Source of the DNA: JAHEEL01 sp963700375
Lineage (GTDB): Bacteria; Actinomycetota; Acidimicrobiia; Spongiisociales; UBA5794
Assembly: GCA_963700375.1 (NCBI GenBank)
Contig: CAVOXF010000005.1
Span: 246,203 to 310,202, forward strand
DNA: 64,000 nucleotides
Direction of reading: 5' to 3'
Each line of letters starts with the position of its first letter. The first letter of the stretch is position 1. Shown here one piece after another: positions 45,866-53,627 of the stretch. The position numbers were made by a program, and so were the translations under genes. The notes beneath the pieces are model-generated. The model saw only the letters and a program-made list of their open reading frames with translations, was not told where the DNA came from and did no database searches.

Positions 45866-47638
45866 TCACACCGCCAGTTGCTTCGCATACAGCCGCGCAT
45901 ACAGCCCATCTCGCTCCACCAATTCCGCGTGCGTTCCCTCATCCACGATGCGTCCTTCGGCGATCACGACGAGCCGATCCGCCGCCACGACGGTGCTGAG
46001 ACGGTGAGCGATCACCAGTGTCGTCCGCCCTTCCATCAACCGCTCCAACGCTTCCTGCACGAGACCCTCTGACTCGGCGTCGAGCGAACTCGTCGCCTCG
46101 TCCAGGATCAGGATCCTCGGATCGGCCAACAATGCACGAGCGATCGCGACCCGCTGCCGCTGCCCCCCGGACAGTTGCACCCCACGCTCGCCCACGACCG
46201 AGTCATACCCGTCGGGGAACGTCTTGATGAACCGATGGGCATTCGCCGACCGACACGCCTCAACCAACTCCCCGTCCGAGGCGTCCGGCTTCGCGATGCG
46301 CAGGTTCTCCGCGATCGTCCCTGAGAACAGCTGAACCTCCTGTGGGACGGCCGCCATGCGATGGCGCAGTGCGGCGATCTCCCGTTCCCGAACGTCGACG
46401 CCGTCGACGACAACACGACCGGAGACCGCGTCGTAGAACCTGGGGATCAGCTGGACGAGGGTCGACTTCCCTGCACCGGATGGACCGACCAGCGCTACGA
46501 CCTCCCCCGCCCGGATCTCCAGGTCGATGTCGTGCAGAACCTCCATGTCCCGGCCCTCGTAGGAGAAATCCACGGACTCGAACCGCACAGAACCGGACGA
46601 TGCCTCCGGCTCCACCGGCACGTCGGCCTTCGCCAGTTCGGGTGCCTCACCGAGCAGCTCGAAGATGCGCCGCGACGCACCGAGCGTGTTCTGCACTTGT
46701 GTATACAGCCCCGTGAACGCCCCGATCGCCCCCGCCACGGTGAACGTGTAGAGCAGGAACGACACGAGCTCACCGGCCGTGAGGTCGCCGCGAGCGACCA
46801 GCCGGCCCCCGACCCACAAGACCAGGGCAATCGTCGAGAAGCCGACAAATGTGATCGCCGGCATGAAGATCGCCGACAGCCGCGCACGCCGAATGGCCGT
46901 GCGGTACGACGCCGCGATGTCGCGATCGTACTGGGCTGTGACCGGCCCCTCACCCGAGAACCACTTCACGACGCGGATCGAGGAGATCGATTCCTGGGCG
47001 AGCGCGTTCGCCTCGGCGATCCGATCCTGGAACTCGGTCGAGATGACCCGCAGCCGTCGCCCGAACATCGCCCCGGCGATGATGACCACGGGCAGGAACG
47101 TGAGCACGGTCAGCGAGAGGAGCGGGCTGATCAGGACCAGCAGCACGACCCCGCCGATCAAGGTGATGCTCTGCGAAAGCACCTGCGCCAGCGTTGACGA
47201 AACGGTGTGCTGTACCGCGGCGGCGTCGGATGTCAGCCGCGATGAGATGTCACCGGTCAGGTTTCGGTCGAAGAACGGAACCGGGAGGCGCACCACCCGA
47301 TCGAAGACGGCCTTGCGCAGATCGGCGACCACGCCTTCGCCCACGAGCGCCAGCTGATAGACCCGCAGGTAGTTGAACAGTGCCTGGACGATCAGGACAA
47401 GCATCAGGATGATCCCGTAGCGGTCCAGGTTCCCGGTCTCGGACCCCGCTGCAGCACTCGGCACCACGGTGTCGACGAGGTCGCCCATGATCCGCGGGAA
47501 CACGAGTCCGAGCCCCGAGGAGACGACGACCGCGAGCGTCCCGACGACCAACCGCGTCCGATACGGCTTCGCGAATCGGAACATCTCGACAACCTGGGAG
47601 ATTTGCGCAGTCGGCTCGACGCCGCCTTCGTCCGACAT
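45866..47638 (-). CDS. ABC exporter, fused membrane and ATPase domains (probable peptide exporter)
   Basis: About 590 residues. Six helices (residues about 30-310; VVGTLAVVVSSGLGLVFPRIMGDLVD…, ITLIGGVVLLVLISPLL…) and a C-terminal ATPase: Walker A GPSGAGKST, Q-loop, AVPQEVQLFSGTIAENLRIA, signature LSGGQRQRVAIARALL, Walker B ILILDEATSSLD and H-loop IAHRLSTV. There is no N-terminal C39 peptidase domain, as expected for a lasso-peptide exporter (LasD), where the leader is removed by a separate enzyme. It lies divergently next to the first cyclase gene, which makes it the likely product exporter. Start ATG 47638 (MSDEGG); ATG 47686 is possible. Confidence 0.84.
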   Translation of the reverse strand: MSDEGGVEPTAQISQVVEMFRFAKPYRTRLVVGTLAVVVSSGLGLVFPRIMGDLVDTVVPSAAAGSETGNLDRYGIILMLVLIVQALFNYLRVYQLALVGEGVVADLRKAVFDRVVRLPVPFFDRNLTGDISSRLTSDAAAVQHTVSSTLAQVLSQSITLIGGVVLLVLISPLLSLTVLTFLPVVIIAGAMFGRRLRVISTEFQDRIAEANALAQESISSIRVVKWFSGEGPVTAQYDRDIAASYRTAIRRARLSAIFMPAITFVGFSTIALVLWVGGRLVARGDLTAGELVSFLLYTFTVAGAIGAFTGLYTQVQNTLGASRRIFELLGEAPELAKADVPVEPEASSGSVRFESVDFSYEGRDMEVLHDIDLEIRAGEVVALVGPSGAGKSTLVQLIPRFYDAVSGRVVVDGVDVREREIAALRHRMAAVPQEVQLFSGTIAENLRIAKPDASDGELVEACRSANAHRFIKTFPDGYDSVVGERGVQLSGGQRQRVAIARALLADPRILILDEATSSLDAESEGLVQEALERLMEGRTTLVIAHRLSTVVAADRLVVIAEGRIVDEGTHAELVERDGLYARLYAKQLAV

Positions 47639-47834
47639 CGCCGTCGAGCGCCGACCGGGGATGAGAGATCTGGAGAACGGGCGCATCCGGGGATGGTAGA
47701 GGCCCACCCGGCCTCACAGCCGGCCCTCCTCGCCTCAACCCCCGGTACGCTGCTCCGGAAATGGCCACCACCAACGCCCCGGCATCGTTGCTCCGCCGAC
47801 GCCCAGACCGGCAACGCGCAACCCGACGCGCCTG

Positions 47835-49694
47835 ATGGGTGGATTCGCCGCCGCCGTTGATTGGGATCGACCCCCCGGAAGACGGCGAGTCGAGGCGATG
47901 CTCGAGCTCATCCCGCATCGTTCCACGGGCGGAACCGCCATCGCCACATTCGGTGACGCTGTTCTGGGCGAGGCCCGGTCCGATGCAATCGGGGAACCGC
48001 CGGTAGTCGCGACCCTCGGTCGATTCTCGATCGTCGGCGACGTGCGCCTCTGGAACAGAGGGGAGCTCCGCGCTCGCGCCGGTGGCGACGAGGCAACGGT
48101 CGGCCTGGACGACCGCCACCTGATCCTCACCGCCTACGCCCGCACCGGGATCCGCTTTCTCGAGGATCTCGACGGCGACTTTGCGTTCATCATCTGGGAC
48201 GACGAACGCCACCGAGCCCTCGCCGTTCGGGACCGCTTCGGAGCGAAGCCGCTGTACTACGAACGTTCCGAGAACGGCATCCGCTTCGCCACCGAGGTCA
48301 AGCAGCTCGTGGCTACGTCTCCACGTACCCCGACGCCGAACAGCGCGGCCATCGGCGAGTACCTCACCGGCCGCTACCGCAACCCCCGACACACGTTCTT
48401 CGCCGGGGTCGAGAAGCTCCCGCCGGCCACCTACCTCCTCGTCGAACCGGGGCGGGTCGTCGAACACCGCTACTGGACTCCGGCCTTCGAATCGGCGGAG
48501 TCGATCACCGCCCCCGAGGTCACGGAACGCTTCCGCGACCTCCTCACGACGTCGGTTGGACTCCGGGTTGGATCGTCGCTCGGCACCGTCGCGCACCTCA
48601 CGGGCGGGCTCGATAGTTCATCGATCACGGCAGCCGCTGTCGCCGCGATCGAACAGGACCCGACGCTGCCTCCGGTACGGACCGCCTCGGCCGTATTCCC
48701 CGATTCTGCGGCCGACGAGTCGGCCTGGATCCACGAGACCGCTGCGACCCAGCCGTTCGCCCACGACGACTTCGTACCAGAACCGGAGGTCGTGGAGCAG
48801 TACGCAGCGGTCATGTGGCAAACGGATAGCCCGATCCACAATCGAATCCGCGACATCTGGCCGGGGACTGCCCGGATTGCCAGATCCGCAGGTGCTGATC
48901 TCGTGCTGATGGGCTCCGGTGGCGACGAGGTCCTCGACCAGGATTGGATCCTCGCCGACCTTCTCCGTGCTCGCCGATTCTCCCAGTGGCGCGAAGGCAT
49001 TCGAGCCGAGGCCGCGTGGTATGGCATCCCTCGGGCCCTCCTCGTCGAGCGTTCGCTGAGACTCGCCTCGCCGGCAGGACTCAAGCGACCCGTCCGCCGC
49101 ATGCGCGCGCGCCGCGCAGAACGAGGGTCGCGCCTGGTCGCCGAGGCTCTCGTTGTATCCGATGCCCGATTGGCCGACCAAACGCCCGCAACGTCCCCAC
49201 CGGCTCCGTCCGAGACCCAGCGGCTGGTCGTCGCCTCCACGGTCGAACTCCTCCGGGTGATCATCAACGAGCACCAGGAAGCCGAATACGCGTACGGGGG
49301 CGTCGACGTCAGCTACCCCTATCTCGATCGCTCGATCATCGAGTTCCTCGCCACCGTCCCGCCCCGGCACCGGCCCTTCGACGGAAGCTCCAAGGCGCTG
49401 GCCCGCCACGCGTTCTCCGAACGCCTCCCCGCGTCGGTCCTCGAACGGCGCGACAAGAGCTTCGCCGATGAGTACCTCGCGACCGTCTTCGATCGCCTCG
49501 CCGTCGAGTATCGGACCCGGTATCCGACCGTCTCCGACAGCGCTCAGCCATATCTCGACCCATCCCGGTACACCAGCCTGATCGGCCGGTTCGAAGACGG
49601 CACCATGACCAGGTCCGATCGCACCGCCCTCTGGAATGCGTGGACGCTGATGCTTTGGCTCGACGGTCTCTCCCGGTACGACCAACGCCCCTAG
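47835..49694 (+). CDS. Lasso-type cyclase, asparagine-synthetase-like (copy 1)
   Basis: 619 residues. N-terminal Ntn-hydrolase-like domain begins MGGFAAAVDWDR: the catalytic Cys2 of glutamine-dependent asparagine synthetase is replaced by Gly, as in lasso macrolactam synthetases that need no glutamine. The C-terminal synthetase domain has the ATP-pyrophosphatase loop LTGGLDSSSITAA, VLMGSGGDEVLDQDW and VDVSYPYLDRSIIEFLATVP. These enzymes adenylate an Asp/Glu side chain and close an isopeptide ring with the N-terminal amine. First gene of the rightward cluster; the RRE, leader peptidase and precursor peptides follow. Start ATG 47835. Confidence 0.87.
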   Translation: MGGFAAAVDWDRPPGRRRVEAMLELIPHRSTGGTAIATFGDAVLGEARSDAIGEPPVVATLGRFSIVGDVRLWNRGELRARAGGDEATVGLDDRHLILTAYARTGIRFLEDLDGDFAFIIWDDERHRALAVRDRFGAKPLYYERSENGIRFATEVKQLVATSPRTPTPNSAAIGEYLTGRYRNPRHTFFAGVEKLPPATYLLVEPGRVVEHRYWTPAFESAESITAPEVTERFRDLLTTSVGLRVGSSLGTVAHLTGGLDSSSITAAAVAAIEQDPTLPPVRTASAVFPDSAADESAWIHETAATQPFAHDDFVPEPEVVEQYAAVMWQTDSPIHNRIRDIWPGTARIARSAGADLVLMGSGGDEVLDQDWILADLLRARRFSQWREGIRAEAAWYGIPRALLVERSLRLASPAGLKRPVRRMRARRAERGSRLVAEALVVSDARLADQTPATSPPAPSETQRLVVASTVELLRVIINEHQEAEYAYGGVDVSYPYLDRSIIEFLATVPPRHRPFDGSSKALARHAFSERLPASVLERRDKSFADEYLATVFDRLAVEYRTRYPTVSDSAQPYLDPSRYTSLIGRFEDGTMTRSDRTALWNAWTLMLWLDGLSRYDQRP

Positions 49695-49776
49695 TGCGCA
49701 CAACTGACTCAATCCGACCATTGTCGCGGCCGATACAGACCTTGGGGCTACGCTGCCGCGCAAGGAGGGACGGTCG

Positions 49777-49981
49777 ATGAAGCCCTATGTCACACCAATC
49801 CTGCGTGACCTCGGACGTATGGACGCCGTGACCCGCAAGAGCGGTCCCGACACCGACTTCGCCTCCGAGCAGGGCCGCATCTGCCGGCGACCTCCAGCAA
49901 TGGTGCGACCTCTACCCCTGGCTGCCGTGGTGCAACGGCACGAGCGGCGCCGGTGGCACATCGGGGACCGGTTCCTTCTAG
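49777..49981 (+). CDS. Lasso-type precursor peptide A1 (one probable frame slip)
   Basis: Small gene with an excellent ribosome binding site (AAGGAGGG, 7 bases before ATG 49777). The leader MKPYVTPILRDLGRMDAVT fits the RRE recognition pattern YxxPxLxxxGxxxxxT exactly. It continues RKSGPDTDFASEQG; in the plain frame it then runs into unrelated Arg-rich sequence and beyond the next start. Removing one base near 49885 gives ASAGDLQQWCDLYPWLPWC then NGTSGAGGTSGTGSF and TAG 49981, a far more peptide-like end. If residue 1 follows TRKS, Glu is at ring position 9, and the tail has two Cys nine apart amid Trp/Tyr. Confidence 0.68.
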
Positions 49982-50063
49982 TCATCCGGCCGACTCGACC
50001 CACCGTGTTGATCCCCGCCACGTCAGACCGCTCGAAGAGCCTCCGCCGCTACGCTCACCGCAT

Positions 50064-51200
50064 ATGACCGCACCTCATCCCGCCCTGCTCCCGCTCATCA
50101 CCGATGATGAGAGAGCGCAGACGACGCGCATCACGGGACCGTTGGTCGACTCGGCGATCGAGCACGGCGTTGCCCCGCTCGTCGATGATGCGGTCCGCCG
50201 CCTCGACCTCGACGTCGAGCATGACGCTCTCGTCCTCCTCGCCATGCACAGTCTCGACAGCGCCGCCGCGACCGCGGCCGCTCGCACAGCGCTCGGTTCC
50301 CTCCTCGACATCGCGGACTCGCTTGGCATCGAACTCGCCGTCTTCAAGGGGATCGCCATCGGCTCGCGGTGGTACTCGCGCCCTGAGCTCCGCCCCGCCG
50401 TCGACATCGACGTCTTCACGGCTCCAGACCAATCCGCACGCCTCGGCGAGTTCGCCGCGGCCGTGTCATCCAAGCCGAAGAGCCGGGCAGTCGTCGACGC
50501 GATGGTCGCCGAGGGCCGCGTCTTCGAATACCCGCTCTTCATCGATGGCGTCACCGTTGACCTCCACCTCGATCCGATGAACCTCGTTGTCCCGATCCGC
50601 CAGCGAGCGGTCGTGTGGGAACGAACCGAGTGCATCGACATCGGCGAGGGGCGGCGAGTCCGCGGTCTCGACCTCGAACTCTCGATCATCCAGGCGTTGC
50701 TTCACCTGCTTCGCGACGGCTTCGCCGACCTCCTCCACGTCTACGACCTGTCGCTCATGCTCGACGACGACCCCGACTGGGGGTTCATCCAGCAGTTCGC
50801 CGATACCGAAGGACTCACCGACGCGATTCGGTTCTCGGTCGGCGTGGTCTGCGACATTCTCGACCGGCCGCCGCCGATCCCGACCGACCTCTCCCCCTAC
50901 AGCCAAGCCGTAACAGCGATCGTGTGGCCCCGACGGTCGCGGCTCGGCGGCTTCGACGGCGCCTTCGACGGCCCACACCGCCAATCCCTCGCCAGTCTGC
51001 TGATCTCCGGCCGCCGCCTCGCCGTCGCGTCGGCCCTGGCGCGGCGCGTCTTCCCTCCCCGCGTGGTGATCGACGACCGCTCTCCGGGATGCGACTGCCC
51101 CTACCCGATCGCACTCCTGCGGTGGCGCCTCGCCCAGCGGACCGAGATCAAACGCCGACGGACCCCTGCCCGGCGAGCAGCCGAACATGCGGCGAACTAG
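50064..51200 (+). CDS. Nucleotidyltransferase-like protein of lasso clusters
   Basis: 378 residues, family of uncharacterised nucleotidyltransferases (NTP_transf_5 type). LAVFKGIAIGSRWYSRPELRPAVDIDVF contains the GxxxxxxxY…R…DiDvl metal-binding signature; VDLHLDP and LLHLLRDGFADLLHVYDLSLML follow. Such genes recur in lasso clusters together with HPr-kinase-like genes and are thought to modify the peptide or its phosphate; the reaction is not established to my knowledge. Start ATG 50064; the end overlaps the RRE gene, indicating one operon. The C-terminus is very basic and holds a CDC motif. Confidence 0.75.
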   Translation: MTAPHPALLPLITDDERAQTTRITGPLVDSAIEHGVAPLVDDAVRRLDLDVEHDALVLLAMHSLDSAAATAAARTALGSLLDIADSLGIELAVFKGIAIGSRWYSRPELRPAVDIDVFTAPDQSARLGEFAAAVSSKPKSRAVVDAMVAEGRVFEYPLFIDGVTVDLHLDPMNLVVPIRQRAVVWERTECIDIGEGRRVRGLDLELSIIQALLHLLRDGFADLLHVYDLSLMLDDDPDWGFIQQFADTEGLTDAIRFSVGVVCDILDRPPPIPTDLSPYSQAVTAIVWPRRSRLGGFDGAFDGPHRQSLASLLISGRRLAVASALARRVFPPRVVIDDRSPGCDCPYPIALLRWRLAQRTEIKRRRTPARRAAEHAAN

Positions 51201-51444
51201 AACCACGATGACGCGCCGCGTCGACGACGAGTACGTGATCCTGGACGTCACGTCGGGTCGCTACTTCTCGCTCGAAGAGGTGGGCGCCCTCATCTGGGAA
51301 CGGCTCGAAGCCGAGTCCACGATGGACGAATTGGTGGATGACGTCGTCGCCGCCTACGACGTGGATCGCGAACGGGCCGCAGCTGATGTCGCAGACCTCG
51401 TCGCCGACCTCGTCGAAGCCGGACTCATCTCCGGCGACGCATGA
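51187..51444 (+). CDS. PqqD-like RiPP recognition element (lasso B1)
   Basis: 85 residues. PqqD-fold leader-binding protein: RRVDDEYVILDVTSGRYFSLEEVGALIWERLE gives the three strands and first helix of the RRE; DDVVAAYDVDRERAAADVADLVADLVEAGLI gives the remaining helices. It binds the precursor leader (YxxPxLxxxG) and delivers it to the peptidase. ATG 51187 overlaps the upstream gene; ATG 51208 is a shorter option. Its end overlaps the methyltransferase start (ATGA). Together with a separate transglutaminase-like protein this is a split B1/B2 arrangement, usual in Actinobacteria. Confidence 0.88.
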   Translation: MRRTRTTMTRRVDDEYVILDVTSGRYFSLEEVGALIWERLEAESTMDELVDDVVAAYDVDRERAAADVADLVADLVEAGLISGDA

Positions 51445-52235
51445 CGCGGCCGGTTCCTCTGCGCGTCCGGGCGGCGATTCGCAGTGATCGCTGGTTCAAG
51501 CGCACCGCCAACGCCGCGCGAGCGATTCACGAAGGACTCTGGCTCGGTCTCCTCGACCCCGAGCACCTCACGGCCGCGAATGCTGCCGCCTACGCCCGCT
51601 GGGATCGATACCGGGACGCCGACTACAACCGCTCGGGCCTGAACGACTGGGAACGCTCGGCCGTTACCGCGTACTTCCCGGAGGGGTCGACCGTGCTCGT
51701 CCCGAGCGCCGGCGCGGGCCGGGAACTCATCGCCCTCGACGACCTCGGATACATCGCCACGGGATTCGACCCATCGCCCGAACTGGTCACGATCGGGCGC
51801 CGGCTCCTCGCCGCGGGCGGCCACGGCGCCACGCTCATTCCCGCGCCACCCGACCGGGTTCCGCCCGGCCTCCAAGGCCCGTTCGATGCGATCCTGATGG
51901 GCTGGGGTGGCTACGTCCACATCCGCGGCCGCTCCGCACGGACGGCGTTTCTCGCCCAACTCCGCAGCCTCGTCCATGAGGGCGCCCCGATGCTGCTCTC
52001 GTTCTTCCTCCGCGCAGCGGATGATCGCCACTTCGCGACCGTGCATCGCATCGCGACCGGTGTCAGGTCGCTGCGCCGCTCGAACGACCGCCCCGACCTC
52101 GGCGATACCGTGGCCGGTACGTTCGACCACTACGCGACCTGGCACGAGATCACCGATGAGCTTGCGGCGGGCGGGTTCGAGATCATCACCTCGTCCGATG
52201 CCCCCTACCCCCACGTCGTGGCCCGGGCCGTCTGA
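51441..52235 (+). CDS. SAM-dependent methyltransferase of the lasso-type cluster
   Basis: 264 residues. Class I fold: VLVPSAGAGRELIALDDLGYIATGFDPSPELV has motif I (usual GxGxG here SAGAGRE) and the acidic residue after strand 2; YDAILMGW-like segment FDAILMGWGGYVHI is motif IV. It overlaps the RRE gene before it and the leader peptidase gene after it, so it is an integral part of the operon. A tailoring role, methylating the peptide, is likely by context; the target atom is unknown. Methyltransferases are uncommon in lasso clusters, which makes this notable. Confidence 0.82.
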   Translation: MTRPVPLRVRAAIRSDRWFKRTANAARAIHEGLWLGLLDPEHLTAANAAAYARWDRYRDADYNRSGLNDWERSAVTAYFPEGSTVLVPSAGAGRELIALDDLGYIATGFDPSPELVTIGRRLLAAGGHGATLIPAPPDRVPPGLQGPFDAILMGWGGYVHIRGRSARTAFLAQLRSLVHEGAPMLLSFFLRAADDRHFATVHRIATGVRSLRRSNDRPDLGDTVAGTFDHYATWHEITDELAAGGFEIITSSDAPYPHVVARAV

Positions 52236-52645
52236 TGCGGATTCTGTCCGGCTCCGGATTCGCCGTCGGCGTGCGGGCGACACGATTCGCCCTCCGCCGC
52301 GTCGGTTTCAGACGGACGGTCTCGCTGCTCGGATCGGTCCCGACGCCGCTCGGCCGGCGGCGACCGGACCCTGTTTCCGTCCGGCACTGGGCCGATCGCA
52401 TCGCGGCCGTGGGCGGTCGACCCTACGGGGCGACGTGCCTCGACCGCTCGGTGTTCCTGTGGTTCCTCATGCGCCAGCGAGGCCTCGACGGACGCATCCG
52501 CATCGGTGTCGCCTTCGACCCAGAACGGCGACTCGACGGTCACGCCTGGGTGGAGTTCGAAGGTCGGGTCGTCAACGACGCACCCGATGTTGCGCAGCGA
52601 TTCGAGGTGTTCGACGAAGATCCCATCGGGTTGGTGTTCTCGTGA
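52235..52645 (+). CDS. Transglutaminase-like leader peptidase (lasso B2)
   Basis: 136 residues of the B2 family, which cleaves the leader from lasso precursors. The Cys-His-Asp triad is visible: Cys in GATCLDRSVFLWFLMRQRG, His in LDGHAWVEFEG and Asp in VVNDAPDV. IRIGVAF and AWVE are typical. It starts where the methyltransferase stops (overlap at 52235), and its own stop overlaps the HPr-kinase-like start (GTGA). Length matches stand-alone B2 proteins. Confidence 0.9.
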   Translation: MRILSGSGFAVGVRATRFALRRVGFRRTVSLLGSVPTPLGRRRPDPVSVRHWADRIAAVGGRPYGATCLDRSVFLWFLMRQRGLDGRIRIGVAFDPERRLDGHAWVEFEGRVVNDAPDVAQRFEVFDEDPIGLVFS

Positions 52646-53413
52646 CCCACCGCTACACCGTCGGCGGTATCGGCTTCATCTCAGATGAGCACCTCGAAGG
52701 GCTCCAGACCGACGGCTTCGCGGATCTCGAACTGCGCGTCCGGTTCACCGACGACCTGACGAGAACCTCGGGCAGAAGCTCCGACGCATTGCTCGTCGCC
52801 GGTCCCATGGACACGACCGGCGTCATCTCCACCGACACGCTCGAGTGTTGGCTACCGGCAATGTCAGACTCGTCCACGGCACGGGCATGGCAGCTTCGCC
52901 AGATGGCCCCCGTGTTCAGCGCCGTGTTCGACCGCCTCGTACTCCACGCGAGCGGGATCGAGATCGACGGTGTGGTCGTCGGGTTCATCGGCGAGAGCGG
53001 CGCCGGAAAATCGACGCTGGCCCGCTACCTCGCCGACCGTGGGCACGCAGTTGCCGCGGACGACCTCCTGCCCGTTCGCTTCGCCCCTGCGGCTATCTGT
53101 CCCATTGGAGATCGCACGGCGCCGCTTGGCGGCCTGTTCTTCCTCAGGCGCGAGTTCCGAGGCCATGTTGGCATCAACCGGCTGCCCGGCATGGAAGCCC
53201 TCCAGGCGCCTCGTTGGTCATGGATTCGGTGAGCATGGCAACGGGCGTGCATGGGCCTTCCAGTTCGACGCGTATCACCATCTCGTCGAATCGGTTGCCC
53301 TCTTCGACCTGTCGATCCCGGACGACCTCAACGCGTTGCCGCTTGTTTGCGATGCCCTCGAATCACATCTCGGCAGCCTGGGTACCGTGGAGTCCCGGAA
53401 TACTGCGCAGTGA
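52642..53413 (+). CDS. HPr-kinase-like protein of lasso clusters, one frame slip
   Basis: About 256 residues. A poorly conserved N-terminus, then LVLHASGIEIDGVVVGFIGESGAGKSTLARYLADRGHAVAADDLLPV: Walker A GESGAGKST and the acidic DD of HPr kinases. The first frame ends at 53232, but the natural C-terminus (VGHGFGEHGNGRAWAFQFDAYHHLVESVALFDL…) continues in another frame to TGA 53413; one extra base near 53212 explains it. In paeninodin-type clusters such kinases phosphorylate a Ser of the peptide; whether that holds here is inference. GTG start overlaps the peptidase stop. Confidence 0.8.
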
Positions 53414-53429
53414 TAGGATCGCACTCAGC

Positions 53430-53564
53430 ATGAACCCGCAGGCATCCCGTACCTACCGCAAGCCGACCTTGCGCGTTCGCGGGCGCATGGACCGCGTGAC
53501 CAGGAAGTCCGGCCCATACATCGACCAGGACACGCACCCGACCCGCAAGAATCAGCATCCCTGA
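53430..53564 (+). CDS. Lasso-type precursor peptide A2
   Basis: 44 residues, intact and the clearest of the three precursors. Leader MNPQASRTYRKPTLRVRGR then MDRVT fits YxxPxLxxxGxxxxxT; then RKS and the putative core GPYIDQDTHPTRKNQHP (17 residues). With Gly as residue 1 the acid at position 7 (Asp) could close a seven-residue ring. The two Pro and His-rich tail contain no bulky plug residue other than Arg/Lys/His. ATG 53430 follows the HPr-kinase-like gene by 16 bases and precedes the second cyclase, so one operon makes both substrate and enzyme. Confidence 0.82.
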   Translation: MNPQASRTYRKPTLRVRGRMDRVTRKSGPYIDQDTHPTRKNQHP

Positions 53565-53627
53565 TCGGCCGGCAATCGGCATGCGGCGACACACCCCCTC
53601 CTTCGCGCCGAGCCTCCTGGTGTCCCC

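Noticed and set aside
47835..49694. Ordinary glutamine-dependent asparagine synthetase
   Set aside because: Catalytic Cys2 is Gly, and it is surrounded by RRE, B2 peptidase and leader-bearing small genes.
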